NCBI RefSeq assembly: GCF_002943105.1
Contig: NZ_PTPZ01000009.1
Coordinates: 54,583 to 118,582 of the forward strand
Origin: Cloacibacterium normanense
Lineage (GTDB): Bacteria > Bacteroidota > Bacteroidia > Flavobacteriales > Weeksellaceae
Direction of reading: 5' to 3'
DNA length: 64,000 bases
Part shown: one piece after another, positions 43,993 to 52,409 of the stretch
Layout of the letters: each line of letters begins with the position of its first letter
Position numbering within the stretch: position 1 is the first letter of the stretch
Notes under the pieces: model-generated
Told to the model about the DNA's origin: nothing
Seen by the model: the letters and a program-made list of their open reading frames with translations, nothing else
Databases searched by the model: none
Made by a program: the position numbers and the translations under genes

Positions 43993-44026
43993 AGATTTGA
44001 GATTTGAGATTTGAGATTTGAGATTT
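43993..44026. repeat. Tandem heptamer AGATTTG, four copies
   Basis: Four perfect tandem copies of AGATTTG (43993-44020) and a partial fifth lie between ftsY and the DUF4295 gene. The unit differs by one base from AGATTTT at 11761. Confidence 0.85.
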
Positions 44027-44081
44027 CTAAACCAAATCGTTAAAATTGTTTTTAAAATTTTAGATTCACAAAGATAACAAA

Positions 44082-44109
44082 AAAACTACCCAAAAAATTG
44101 AGTAGTTTT
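44082..44109 (-). terminator. Terminator after the rpmB-rpmG-DUF4295 unit
   Basis: AAAACTAC (44082-44089) pairs with GTAGTTTT (44102-44109), and the minus strand continues with T residues. Confidence 0.65.
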
Positions 44110-44132
44110 ATATGTTTATACAAGATGTAGAA

Positions 44133-44285
44133 TTATTTTTTCAAATAAGCTTCTACATCGTCTGCATTCATTACTTTTTCTTCGAAAACGTAAGCTCCAG
44201 TTTTAGGAGACTTTACCATTTTCACAACTTTGGTCATTTTTTTAGACTGACCTGATTGAAGCGTTGCAACAACTTTCTTTGCCAT
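44133..44285 (-). CDS. DUF4295 family protein, probable ribosomal protein
   Basis: A 50-residue, Lys-rich protein starting MAKKVVATLQSGQSKKMTKV and ending ADDVEAYLKK. It lies 19 nt downstream of rpmG in the order rpmB-rpmG-DUF4295-ftsY, which is conserved across Bacteroidota. The composition and neighbours suggest a ribosomal protein. To my recollection a cryo-EM study of a flavobacterial ribosome named an extra large-subunit protein bL38 that corresponds to this family, which should be checked. Short enough to be missed by automated callers. Confidence 0.88.
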   Translation of the reverse strand: MAKKVVATLQSGQSKKMTKVVKMVKSPKTGAYVFEEKVMNADDVEAYLKK

Positions 44286-44304
44286 CTTTTAATATTTTTA
44301 AAGA

Positions 44305-44487
44305 TTACTTGATTTCTTTGTGAACTGTATATTTCTTAAGAACCGGATTGTACTTTTTAAGCTCTAATCTTTCCGTAGTGTTCTTTTTATTTTTTGTGGT
44401 GATGTATCTAGACATTCCAGCCACACCTGTTTCTTTGTGCTCTGTGCACTCAAGAATTACTTGAACTCTATTTCCTTTCTTAGCCAT
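44305..44487 (-). CDS. rpmG: 50S ribosomal protein bL33
   Basis: Small basic large-subunit protein, 60 residues, beginning [18 protein letters not shown]. The four zinc-ribbon cysteines of C+ paralogs are mostly absent: only Cys14 remains, so this is the zinc-free (C-) type. Second gene of the rpmB-rpmG-DUF4295 unit; six bases after rpmB. Confidence 0.95.
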   Translation of the reverse strand: MAKKGNRVQVILECTEHKETGVAGMSRYITTKNKKNTTERLELKKYNPVLKKYTVHKEIK

Positions 44488-44493
44488 TTCTTA

Positions 44494-44730
44494 TTATTTT
44501 AAAAATCCGTTTCTTGTTGCTCTTTCAATCGCCTCCTCGATACCAATTTTATTGATAACTCTCAAACCATGAGCAGAAACTCTTAATGTTACGCTTCTTT
44601 CTTGCTCTGGAAGATAAAATGTCTTCTCTAATAAATTAATTTCAAAACGTCTTTTCGTTTTGTTATTTGCGTGAGAAACGTTGTTTCCTACCATTGCACG
44701 CTTACCTGTTATTTGGCAAATTCTTGACAT
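44494..44730 (-). CDS. rpmB: 50S ribosomal protein bL28
   Basis: A 78-residue large-subunit protein starting [33 protein letters not shown], the standard L28 pattern. First gene of the cluster with rpmG and DUF4295. A single N-terminal Cys remains; the full CxxC zinc knuckle is not present. Confidence 0.96.
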   Translation of the reverse strand: MSRICQITGKRAMVGNNVSHANNKTKRRFEINLLEKTFYLPEQERSVTLRVSAHGLRVINKIGIEEAIERATRNGFLK

Positions 44731-44860
44731 ATCTCGATGTTCTTTTTTACTACTATTTATTTTGAGTGTGCAAAATTATAGATATTTTTTTGAACTCACA
44801 AATTTTCAAACAAATAAATTTGTAATTTTTTCAAAAAAACTTAATCTAAATTTTGATAAA

Positions 44861-46486
44861 TTATTTTTTAGAAGCTATTCTTTCTCCGAAGTGGTAAATA
44901 ATTAAAAATCCGAGCACAAATATAGCAATTCTTGAGATTAAATCACCTATTTTTGTGTAAATAGATTTTTCTTCGAGCAAATTAGCCTTTACCAATAGCG
45001 CTGTTCTATCGTCATAAAAGGTGTCTTGTAGAATATCTCCTTTTGCATTAATATGCGCGGAAATTCCGCTATTGGCAGCACGTACAATCTCTCTTCTGGT
45101 CTCTATGGCTCTCAGTCTAGCATAAGAAAGCAATTGCTTGTGACCTTCTGTATTATCCCACCAAGAATCATTGGTCATAATCGCTAAAAGGTTTGCACCA
45201 TTTTTGACATAATCGGTTACGTATTCTCCATAAATACTTTCATAACAGATAATAGGAGCCATTTTAGCTTTATTAAACCTATTGCTGAAAACTTTTCTTT
45301 CCTTATCAATTCCAAGAGATGAATTAGCTCCACCGAAATCCAGCATCGCATCTCCCAAAATAGGCTTTAGATATCTAATGTAAGGGAAAATTTCAACTCC
45401 TGGAACCAATTTCGCTTTGTGATAAACCTCCACTTCTTGATTTGGAATAATTTGCAATGCAGAATTATAAGAATTTACCCAAACTCCTTTTTGAATTTCT
45501 GTAGAATAATCCTCAGTATCCGCTTCGTCAAACAAAAATTTATGCGTGGAAGCTCCTGTTAAAAATATAGATTGCGGGTGTTTTCCCAAAAATTCTTTGG
45601 CAATTGCGATAGAAGTACTTTTATTAAAACCATTTTCGCTCAAACTTCCGTTCCCGGGAAATGCAGTTTCGGGCGCAATGAAAAAATCTACTTTTGTTTT
45701 AGAATTTTCTTCGGCTAAATTTAAAAGTTCTCCTAATATTTGTAAAGAATCTTTACTGTATTTTTCGGTATAAGGATCTAATTTTGGCTGAAGCAAAAGC
45801 GTAGTTACTTCTCTTACTGGTTTTTCTTGATAAGAATTGTATTTATAAATAGAAATCAGAAGAGGCAGAACTATAATCGCTGTTAAAATAGAAATATTCT
45901 TCACCAAATCTTTTCTTATTCTTCCTGCTTGCCAAATTCTCAATGTATAAAAAGCAAAAACATTAATCAGCAAAATCCAAAAACTACCGCCAGTTGCACC
46001 AATCGTGTCGTACCACTGAATCAATTGAGGATATTCTGAAAACGCATTTCCTAGATTAAGCCAAGGCCAAGTAAATTCCCAATTGAGATGAAATCTTTCG
46101 AAACTTAACCAAATTGCTACAAAAAATACTAGCCCAAAATAAGTTCCTCTTACTTTCTTATACCAATAATACAGTTGAAAAACCAAACTCATCAATAAAG
46201 AATTGACAATAACAGGAATTGCAACTGCCAAAAGAGAGTTATTTCCGTCCGGATTTTTAGCATGATACAGCCAACCTGTAGTTACTACATTCCATATAAA
46301 AAAAGCAAGGTAAGTTAACCCAAAAACAGTCCACCCTTTTTTATTGATTTTTGAAAATTTAGAAATTTCTTGCTCCATTAATAATAAGGGAACGAAAGCA
46401 AAAAATATAAAAAACGGAATTCCGTAAGTAGGCCAAGAAATAGATAATAATAGTGCTGATATTAAAGATAGAAAAATATATTTCAT
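44861..46486 (-). CDS. lnt: Apolipoprotein N-acyltransferase
   Basis: Third enzyme of lipoprotein maturation, acylating the N-terminal cysteine in the inner membrane. Six to seven transmembrane helices occupy about 1-215, then a periplasmic carbon-nitrogen hydrolase domain (about 225-500) carries the catalytic triad: Glu273 (APETAFPG), Lys357 (YHKAKLVPG) and Cys414 (ICYESIYGEY), followed by a final helix. Length 541 residues is normal. Consistent with several lipoproteins in this window. Single gene. Confidence 0.94.
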   Translation of the reverse strand: MKYIFLSLISALLLSISWPTYGIPFFIFFAFVPLLLMEQEISKFSKINKKGWTVFGLTYLAFFIWNVVTTGWLYHAKNPDGNNSLLAVAIPVIVNSLLMSLVFQLYYWYKKVRGTYFGLVFFVAIWLSFERFHLNWEFTWPWLNLGNAFSEYPQLIQWYDTIGATGGSFWILLINVFAFYTLRIWQAGRIRKDLVKNISILTAIIVLPLLISIYKYNSYQEKPVREVTTLLLQPKLDPYTEKYSKDSLQILGELLNLAEENSKTKVDFFIAPETAFPGNGSLSENGFNKSTSIAIAKEFLGKHPQSIFLTGASTHKFLFDEADTEDYSTEIQKGVWVNSYNSALQIIPNQEVEVYHKAKLVPGVEIFPYIRYLKPILGDAMLDFGGANSSLGIDKERKVFSNRFNKAKMAPIICYESIYGEYVTDYVKNGANLLAIMTNDSWWDNTEGHKQLLSYARLRAIETRREIVRAANSGISAHINAKGDILQDTFYDDRTALLVKANLLEEKSIYTKIGDLISRIAIFVLGFLIIYHFGERIASKK

Positions 46487-46608
46487 AAGTAAAACCTATT
46501 GGTGAAGGGCAAATTTAAGGTTTTTACATGGGGTAAAAAAGAGAAACATGACAAAAGTCATATTTTATAAATAACTGAAAATCAACGCTAAATAAAATAT
46601 TTACAATC

Positions 46609-46631
46609 TTATTTAAAATTATTCTAAATAA
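46609..46631 (+). promoter_or_regulatory. Fur-box-like palindrome 1
   Basis: The 23-nt imperfect palindrome TTATTTAAAATTATTCTAAATAA lies just upstream of the -33 element of the receptor promoter. A close copy is at 46670-46692. A/T-rich dyads of this kind are expected for ferric uptake repressors; binding is inferred. Confidence 0.6.
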
Positions 46632-46634
46632 ATT

Positions 46635-46664
46635 TTGTGATTTAAACTTACATTTTTATTTTTG
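46635..46664 (+). promoter_or_regulatory. Putative promoter of the siderophore receptor gene
   Basis: TTG (46635-46637), a 19-nt spacer and TATTTTTG (46657-46664) match the Bacteroidota consensus exactly. Transcription would start near 46670, inside the second palindrome. Confidence 0.78.
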
Positions 46665-46669
46665 CAGAG

Positions 46670-46692
46670 TTATTTTTAATCATTCTAAATAA
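46670..46692 (+). promoter_or_regulatory. Fur-box-like palindrome 2
   Basis: TTATTTTTAATCATTCTAAATAA shares 18 or more of 23 positions with the box at 46609-46631. It covers the expected start site and ends 6 nt before the ATG, ideally placed to block transcription. Confidence 0.6.
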
Positions 46693-46698
46693 ACTTAA

Positions 46699-48951
46699 AT
46701 GAGAAATCAAATACTTCCCCTTTTATTAGTTGCAGCATCAATTACTGCAAATGCTCAACAAAAAAAAGATAGTTTATATACCAGAACCATAGAAGATGTA
46801 AAGCTTCACAAGACAGGAAATCCTAATAACGCTAGAGTTTCTACTATAAAATCTCAACTAGATGTAATGGAAACTCCACAAGCGATTGCCATCGTAACTC
46901 ATGAAGTTATAGAACAGCAACAAGCACAACAACTTTCGGATGTAGTAAAAAATGTAAACGGTGTTTATATTACATCTGCGAGAGGTGCTTCTCAAGACAG
47001 TTTTGGAGCTAGAGGTTACACTTTTGGAAATGAAAATATCTACAAAAACGGAAGTAGAGTAAACTCTGGAATTTTCCCAGAAGTTTCTGGTCTAGAACGT
47101 GTAGAAGTTTTAAAAGGTAGTGCTGCAATTCTTTATGGAAACGTAGCTCCTGGTGGAATTGTAAACATGGTGACCAAAAAACCTCTTTTTAACTTTGGTG
47201 GAAATATCGCTTTAAACTACGGAAGCTGGAACAATGTAAAACCCACTATTGACATTTATGGCGGATTGACCAAAAATTCAGCTTTTAGAGTAAACGGAAG
47301 CTATGAAAATAAAGAAAGTTTCAGAGATATTGTACAATCAGAAAAGCATTATTTCAACCCAAGTTTCCTTTATAACATTTCAGATAGAACACAAATCATC
47401 ATAGAAGCAGATTATCTTAAACATCACTTCACTCCAGATTTTGGTTTAGGCGGGTTAGTATTAAATACAACCACTAATGAATCAAAACTCAACACACTTC
47501 TTGGAATCAATAAATTTCCTGGTGCAACTTGGCAATATCAAACCAATGAAATGCTTACTTCTACGGTAACATTAAACCACGAAATTAATTCTAATTGGAA
47601 TTTTAATACGGTTGCATTTTTCCAAGATTATACCAGGGATTTTTACGGAACTGAAAGAATTCAGTGGAATTTGCAAACCAATGGAGATTACGTTTGGAAG
47701 AGAACTTTAAACAAACAACTTCAAGAACAAAAGTACGGAAGCCTTCAGTTTAATTTAAATGGTCAATTCAAAACTGGAAAATTAAACCATAAACTTTTAG
47801 TTGGTGCAGATGCAGATTATTTACAAGCAGACACTTATGCTTATCAATTGCAAAAACAAGATGGTACTTTCGCAGATGCTGGAACAAATTTCGTCTATGG
47901 AACAAATGGAAACACCAGCAATGGAAATATTCTTTTATCAGACGAAAATACATGGAAATCTGGAGAAATGCTTAATTCAAGACAAAAAGACCTTAACAGA
48001 ATTCCTACAAGAAGAGTTGGTATTTATGCTCAAGATTTAATTTCTATTACAGATAAATTTAAAGTTCTAGCAGGTTTAAGATGGTCGTATTTAGAAAACA
48101 AGAGCACCATTGTAGAAAACTATTTGAATAACACTAAAACATATAAAGCAAGTTCAGGAAATCCTAAAGAAAGCGCATTTTCGCCAAGAGTAGGATTAGT
48201 TTATCAGATTGATGACAGTTTCAGCACATTTGCAAGTTATAGCAACTCTTTCAATCCTAACTCTGGTAGAGATATTAACAATTTACCATTGCCTTCTTCA
48301 TTGATTGACCAATATGAAATTGGTTTAAAGAAAAATTTATGGAAAAACACTTTAGCGTTTAACATTACTGCTTATCAAATTGAAAACAGCAATTTAGCAC
48401 AAACAGCTGCTTTTGATAAAAATGGAAATATAAATGGTGATACGAACATAAAAGAAATGACGGGAGCTACCAGAAGCCGCGGTATAGAACTAGACGTTAC
48501 AGGAAATCCTACCCCAAATCTTTCAATTAACGCTGGTTACGCATATAACAATATGATTTACACAGACACACCAGACTCTGAAGGAAGTTTCGTAGAAGGA
48601 GAAAGATTAGTAAGAACACCTGCAAATACTGCGAACGCTTCTATCTTCTACACCTTACCAAAATATGTAAAAGGATTAAAATTAGGATTCACCGCATTCT
48701 ACACTGGAGAAAGATTAGCAGGTTGGAATAATCTAAAAGATTCTAACGGAAACCCAAAAACCAACAGAATGTATGAAATTGGAGATTTCACTACTGTAGA
48801 TTTCACTATTGGATACCAATTTAAGAAATTCAATGTTCAAGGAAGATTAGGAAACATTTTCGATGTGGTAGATTACAATGTACATGAAAATTACTCTGTA
48901 AACCCTATTACTCCTAGAAACTTTTACTTAACATTTAATTATAAGTTTTAA
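46699..48951 (+). CDS. TonB-dependent siderophore receptor
   Basis: Outer-membrane gated porin importing a ferric siderophore. Signal peptide about 1-19 (ending TANAQ), a plug domain (about 45-165: METPQAIAIVTHEVIEQQQAQQL..., PGGIVNMVTKKPL) and a 22-strand barrel ending in FYLTFNYKF with C-terminal Phe. Length 750 residues. No carboxypeptidase-like N-terminal domain is present, so it is a siderophore-type rather than a SusC-type receptor. Two Fur-like palindromes bracket its promoter. The substrate is unknown. A PepSY-type protein follows. Confidence 0.9.
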   Translation: MRNQILPLLLVAASITANAQQKKDSLYTRTIEDVKLHKTGNPNNARVSTIKSQLDVMETPQAIAIVTHEVIEQQQAQQLSDVVKNVNGVYITSARGASQDSFGARGYTFGNENIYKNGSRVNSGIFPEVSGLERVEVLKGSAAILYGNVAPGGIVNMVTKKPLFNFGGNIALNYGSWNNVKPTIDIYGGLTKNSAFRVNGSYENKESFRDIVQSEKHYFNPSFLYNISDRTQIIIEADYLKHHFTPDFGLGGLVLNTTTNESKLNTLLGINKFPGATWQYQTNEMLTSTVTLNHEINSNWNFNTVAFFQDYTRDFYGTERIQWNLQTNGDYVWKRTLNKQLQEQKYGSLQFNLNGQFKTGKLNHKLLVGADADYLQADTYAYQLQKQDGTFADAGTNFVYGTNGNTSNGNILLSDENTWKSGEMLNSRQKDLNRIPTRRVGIYAQDLISITDKFKVLAGLRWSYLENKSTIVENYLNNTKTYKASSGNPKESAFSPRVGLVYQIDDSFSTFASYSNSFNPNSGRDINNLPLPSSLIDQYEIGLKKNLWKNTLAFNITAYQIENSNLAQTAAFDKNGNINGDTNIKEMTGATRSRGIELDVTGNPTPNLSINAGYAYNNMIYTDTPDSEGSFVEGERLVRTPANTANASIFYTLPKYVKGLKLGFTAFYTGERLAGWNNLKDSNGNPKTNRMYEIGDFTTVDFTIGYQFKKFNVQGRLGNIFDVVDYNVHENYSVNPITPRNFYLTFNYKF

Positions 48952-48973
48952 CCTATCATATCAAATTTAATCA

Positions 48974-49001
48974 AAAAGTGGAGAACTCGTTTTCCACTTT
49001 T
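48974..49001 (+). terminator. Weak hairpin after the receptor gene
   Basis: AAAAGTGGA (48974-48982) pairs with TCCACTTTT (48993-49001), with only an interrupted T-tail, so it may let part of the transcripts read into the PepSY gene. Confidence 0.5.
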
Positions 49002-49039
49002 ACCTTTTAAACTAACTTAATATACTATACTTTGAGAAC

Positions 49040-49546
49040 ATGAAAAGCACGAGAACTACAATGAGACTTTTACACCGCTACATCGGTTATTTTATGGCAG
49101 GAATTATGGCCGTTTACGCGATTAGTGGGGTATTATTAATCTACAGAGACACAGATTTCCTTAAAAAAGAAAAGAAAATCGAAAAAAAATTAGAAGCCAA
49201 TATTCCAACAGATAAATTGGGAAAAGAACTTAAAATAAAAGGTTTCGAAGTAAAGGAGCAAAAAGGAGATCTTATCATCTTCAAAGAAGGAACTTATAAT
49301 GCGAAAACAGGAGAAGCGAAATATACTAAAAAAGAGCTTCCTTACGTTTTAAAGAAAATGACAGAACTGCATAAATCAGATTCTAAACATAAATTTTATT
49401 TATTGAATACGATTTTTGGAATTTCATTATTCTTTTTTGTGATTTCATCATTTTGGATGTTTAATCCAAAATCTCAGATTTTCAGAAAAGGAATGATTGC
49501 CACTGTAATAGGTTTAGTTTTGGCATTATTTTTGACACTAGCATAA
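49040..49546 (+). CDS. PepSY-associated membrane protein
   Basis: A 168-residue inner-membrane protein with three helices: about 13-35 (LHRYIGYFMAGIMAVYAISGVLLIYRD), 118-139 and 148-165. A periplasmic section of about 80 residues (KKEKKIEKKLEANIPTDK...) resembles a PepSY region. The helix-PepSY-helix layout is like the small members of the PepSY_TM family often found beside TonB siderophore receptors, where they may act in iron reduction or release. Function is inferred from that context. Confidence 0.75.
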   Translation: MKSTRTTMRLLHRYIGYFMAGIMAVYAISGVLLIYRDTDFLKKEKKIEKKLEANIPTDKLGKELKIKGFEVKEQKGDLIIFKEGTYNAKTGEAKYTKKELPYVLKKMTELHKSDSKHKFYLLNTIFGISLFFFVISSFWMFNPKSQIFRKGMIATVIGLVLALFLTLA

Positions 49547-49577
49547 TTATAGAAAAAAACTATTTCAACAAATTTTA

Positions 49578-49607
49578 TTGATTATTAAATAATAATTCGT
49601 AAATTTG
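49578..49607 (+). promoter_or_regulatory. Putative promoter of an unannotated RNA
   Basis: TTG (49578-49580), a 19-nt spacer and TAAATTTG (49600-49607) fit the Bacteroidota consensus exactly, yet no ORF begins within 200 nt. Transcription would start near 49613. Confidence 0.7.
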
Positions 49608-49612
49608 CAAAA

Positions 49613-49798
49613 TAATTAATCAGCAATTACAAATAGCTGATTTACAGGACATTGCAAATCGGCAAATTGTTAAAAAATCAACTTAACGTTCGTTAGGCAA
49701 TTATTAAATAAATAGATATAATCTAAATAAATTAACATTTTTTCATTTGTGTTTTTAGGCGGGATAAAATATTTTATATTTTGTCTCGCCGTTTTTTT
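49613..49798 (+). ncRNA. Candidate small RNA or leader RNA
   Basis: Bounded by a consensus promoter upstream and a strong terminator at its 3' end, this is about 185 nt with no coding ORF. It has a 7-bp hairpin near the 5' end (49618-49624 with 49636-49642, AATCAGC/GCTGATT), a second paired region around AATTG/CAATT, and then an A/T-rich stretch. It is either an independent small RNA, or the leader of the MscS gene whose ATG (49810) lies just 12 nt after the terminator. I do not recognise an Rfam family. Confidence 0.55.
49758..49798 (+). terminator. Strong terminator upstream of the MscS gene
   Basis: GGCGGGATAAAATA (49758-49771) pairs with TATTTTGTCTCGCC (49777-49790) through 14 bp with two G-U pairs, then T7. 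It ends the candidate RNA. Confidence 0.85.
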
Positions 49799-49809
49799 AT
49801 TTTTGAACT

Positions 49810-50355
49810 ATGAAAAATATAGAGGTTATCCAAGAGAAACTTTCCACTTGGTGGAATATTATCGTAAGCTTAGTTCCGAATATCGTTTTGTTAATCGTAT
49901 TCGTTATTCTATTTTCTTTTTTAAGCAAATACCTCATCAGAATTATCACGAAAATTCTGTACCGCATTTTTCCTGAAAACGCTAACAAAAACACGCCTCT
50001 TCTTTTGTCCAAATTTGCCAAATATATTCTCTATGCTTTAGGAATTTACATTGCCTTAGAAATTATGCATCTAGGCAGTTTCATGGTGAAATTTATCGGT
50101 AGTTTAGGAATTGCCGGTGTAATTGCTGGAGTTGCATTAAAAGATGTAGTTTCTGGAATTTTCGCAGGAGCAGCTGTAAATTTTGAAAAAACTTTTCAAA
50201 TTGGAGATTTAGTAACCATCAGTAATATCAAAGGAACGGTAGAAGACATCAGTATGCTCACTACCAAACTGAGAACAGAAAACGGCGAAACCGTCTATGT
50301 TCCCAATCAGTTAATTTTCAACACTCCTTTTATCAATCACAGTAAAAAATCTTAG
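49810..50355 (+). CDS. Small MscS-type mechanosensitive channel
   Basis: A 181-residue channel of the MscS superfamily: two hydrophobic helices (about 17-40 and 68-92), a glycine-rich pore helix (about 93-125: GSLGIAGVIAGVALKDVVSGIFAGAAVNFEKTF) and a beta domain (about 128-175). The C-terminal cytoplasmic cage of full-length MscS (286 residues in E. coli) is mostly missing, as in other short Bacteroidota members. A TATTTTTG element (49798-49805) lies only 4 nt before the ATG, so translation could be leaderless. Confidence 0.85.
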   Translation: MKNIEVIQEKLSTWWNIIVSLVPNIVLLIVFVILFSFLSKYLIRIITKILYRIFPENANKNTPLLLSKFAKYILYALGIYIALEIMHLGSFMVKFIGSLGIAGVIAGVALKDVVSGIFAGAAVNFEKTFQIGDLVTISNIKGTVEDISMLTTKLRTENGETVYVPNQLIFNTPFINHSKKS

Positions 50356-52289
50356 CCCAATTTCTCGGCAATATCTTCCCATTCTTGCATGGTAGCAGCT
50401 AATTCGCCTTGCAAATCTTGATATTTTTTCAGTTCTGCATCAGAAGGATTAGACTTGGCGAAAATACTTTCTAGTTGAGCGATTTCTTTTTCGTAATCTG
50501 AAATTTTTTCTTCAATTTTTTTGAGTTTATTTTGAAGATTCTTCTGTTCTTTGCTTACGAAAGCATTAGCATTTTGCTGAGATTTCGCATCGTTAGTAGC
50601 GGCTTCTTTCTTTTCTTCTGCTTTTATTTCAGCTTCCTGACTTAATTTAGATTTTTCAGCAGAGATTTCTCTTAGAGATTCTTTTTGACGGTATTCTAGA
50701 TATTCATTAATATTTCCTAAAAACTCCTTCATACTGCCATCTCTGAACTCGAAAATCTTATCACACAATCCTTGTAAAAATTCTCTGTCGTGAGAAATCA
50801 CAATAATCGTTCCTTCAAATTTCTGTAAAGCCAACTTGATAATTTCCTTCGACTGAATATCTAAGTGGTTTGTAGGTTCGTCCATAATCAAAGTATTGAA
50901 AGGACGAAGCAATAATTTACAAAGCGCCAATCTGTTTCTTTCGCCTCCAGAAAGCACTTTTGTTTTTTTAGTTACATCTTCACCAGAGAAAAGGAAACTT
51001 CCCAGTAAATCACGAACTTTGGTTCTGGTTTCTTCTGTAGCAGCATCTTCTGCTTCTTGTAAAACTGTTTTTTCGGGACTTAGAACTTCTTCTTGGTTCT
51101 GTGCAAAATATCCTATGTTTACATTATGTCCAAGATTCCATTCACCTGAATAATCTTTGATTTCACCTGCTAAAATTTTAGCTAAAGTGGTTTTTCCTTG
51201 TCCGTTTTGTCCGAGAAGCGCAATTCTATCACCACGCTGGACAAAGAAATCTACATGATCAAAAACCTGATGATTCCCATATTTTTTACCTAAGTTTTGT
51301 GCCTCGAAAATCACTTTTCCTGGCACTACACTTTGTACAAAACGAATATTAAACTTAGAAACGTCTTCATTCTCTACTTCAATTCTCTCAATTTTTTCTA
51401 ATTTTTTAATAAGAGATTGTGCGAAAGAAGCCTTAGAAGCAGAAGCACGGAAGCGATTGATATTATCTTCCATTTGCTTAATTTCTGTATCTTGGTTTTT
51501 CTTCGCTTGAATCAGTTTTTCTTTTCTGTCTTTTCTGAGTTCTAGATATTTGGTGTAATTGGCTTTATAATCGTCAACTTTTTTATTATTAATGTCAAAA
51601 GTTCTGTTACAAACCGAAGTCATGAACTGCTTATCGTGACTTACCAAAACAATAGCTCCATTATAATCTTTCAAAAAATTTTCTAGCCAGATGATAGATT
51701 CCATATCTAAGTGATTGGTAGGTTCATCCAGAAGCAAAAGGTCATTATTCTGAAGTAATAATTTAGCCAATTCTATTCTCATTCTCCAACCTCCAGAAAA
51801 TTCATCGGTAAGTCTATGAAAATCTGCAGCTTTAAAACCAAGACCTAATAAAACTTTTTCTATATCTCCTTCCAGATTATACGCATCATGATGATGAAGA
51901 TAATCATTAAGATCTGTCATTTTATGGATTAAATCATGATAAGCATCTGATTCATAATCAGTTCTAGTTGCTAATTGATGATTTACTTCTTCCAATTCTT
52001 TTTTCCAAGCATTAATTTGCTCGAAAGCTTGAAGTGTCTCATTCCAAACGGTTCTTCCTTTTACAAAATCTAAATCTTGTTTTAAGAAACCGATCGTAAT
52101 ATTTCCATCTGGAACGATGTTTCCTTCATAGAAGTTAATATCACCGGAAATCATTTTGAGAAGTGTAGATTTTCCTGCACCATTTTTCCCTACCAAACCT
52201 ATCTTATCATCTTTTTTGATGGTAAAATTTACATCTCTAAAAAGATAATTTCCTGAATGATGAAGACCAAGACCTTGAACTGAAAGCAT
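50352..52289 (-). CDS. ABC-F ATPase (ribosomal/Uup-like)
   Basis: A soluble ATPase with two nucleotide-binding domains and no transmembrane helices; ABC-F proteins act on the ribosome exit site or in antibiotic protection. Walker A motifs are GKNGAGKST (about 36) and GQNGQGKTT (about 353); signature motifs are SGGWRMR and LSGGERNRLAL; both Walker B lines end in LDEPTNHL or MDEPTNHL. A linker of about 80 residues (DYKANYTKYLELRKDRKEK) and a C-terminal coiled-coil region (about 555-645) are visible, the latter like Uup. The 3' end overlaps the MscS gene by 4 nt. Confidence 0.9.
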   Translation of the reverse strand: MLSVQGLGLHHSGNYLFRDVNFTIKKDDKIGLVGKNGAGKSTLLKMISGDINFYEGNIVPDGNITIGFLKQDLDFVKGRTVWNETLQAFEQINAWKKELEEVNHQLATRTDYESDAYHDLIHKMTDLNDYLHHHDAYNLEGDIEKVLLGLGFKAADFHRLTDEFSGGWRMRIELAKLLLQNNDLLLLDEPTNHLDMESIIWLENFLKDYNGAIVLVSHDKQFMTSVCNRTFDINNKKVDDYKANYTKYLELRKDRKEKLIQAKKNQDTEIKQMEDNINRFRASASKASFAQSLIKKLEKIERIEVENEDVSKFNIRFVQSVVPGKVIFEAQNLGKKYGNHQVFDHVDFFVQRGDRIALLGQNGQGKTTLAKILAGEIKDYSGEWNLGHNVNIGYFAQNQEEVLSPEKTVLQEAEDAATEETRTKVRDLLGSFLFSGEDVTKKTKVLSGGERNRLALCKLLLRPFNTLIMDEPTNHLDIQSKEIIKLALQKFEGTIIVISHDREFLQGLCDKIFEFRDGSMKEFLGNINEYLEYRQKESLREISAEKSKLSQEAEIKAEEKKEAATNDAKSQQNANAFVSKEQKNLQNKLKKIEEKISDYEKEIAQLESIFAKSNPSDAELKKYQDLQGELAATMQEWEDIAEKLG

Positions 52290-52335
52290 AATGAATTGTT
52301 ATTTTTTGAGATTGCAAAAATAACGCTTTAAAAAT

Positions 52336-52373
52336 AAAAAAACTGCACCTTATAAAAAGATACAGTTTTTTTT
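52336..52373. terminator. Terminator at the end of the small-gene cluster
   Basis: AAAAAACTG (52336-52344) pairs with CAGTTTTTT (52363-52371), with A/T runs on both sides, after the 78-residue gene on the minus strand. Confidence 0.65.
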
Positions 52374-52409
52374 GGTTAAAAAGAGAAATATAAATGATGA
52401 TTAAAAAAT

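Noticed and set aside
49701..49730. Third Fur-box-like dyad in the candidate RNA
   Set aside because: It matches the 23-nt boxes poorly except in the right half, and it lies inside the transcript rather than at its promoter. Recorded only as weak.
50352..52289. ABC transporter ATPase of an importer/exporter
   Set aside because: Two fused ATPase domains without membrane segments and with an ABC-F linker point to a translation factor, not a transporter.
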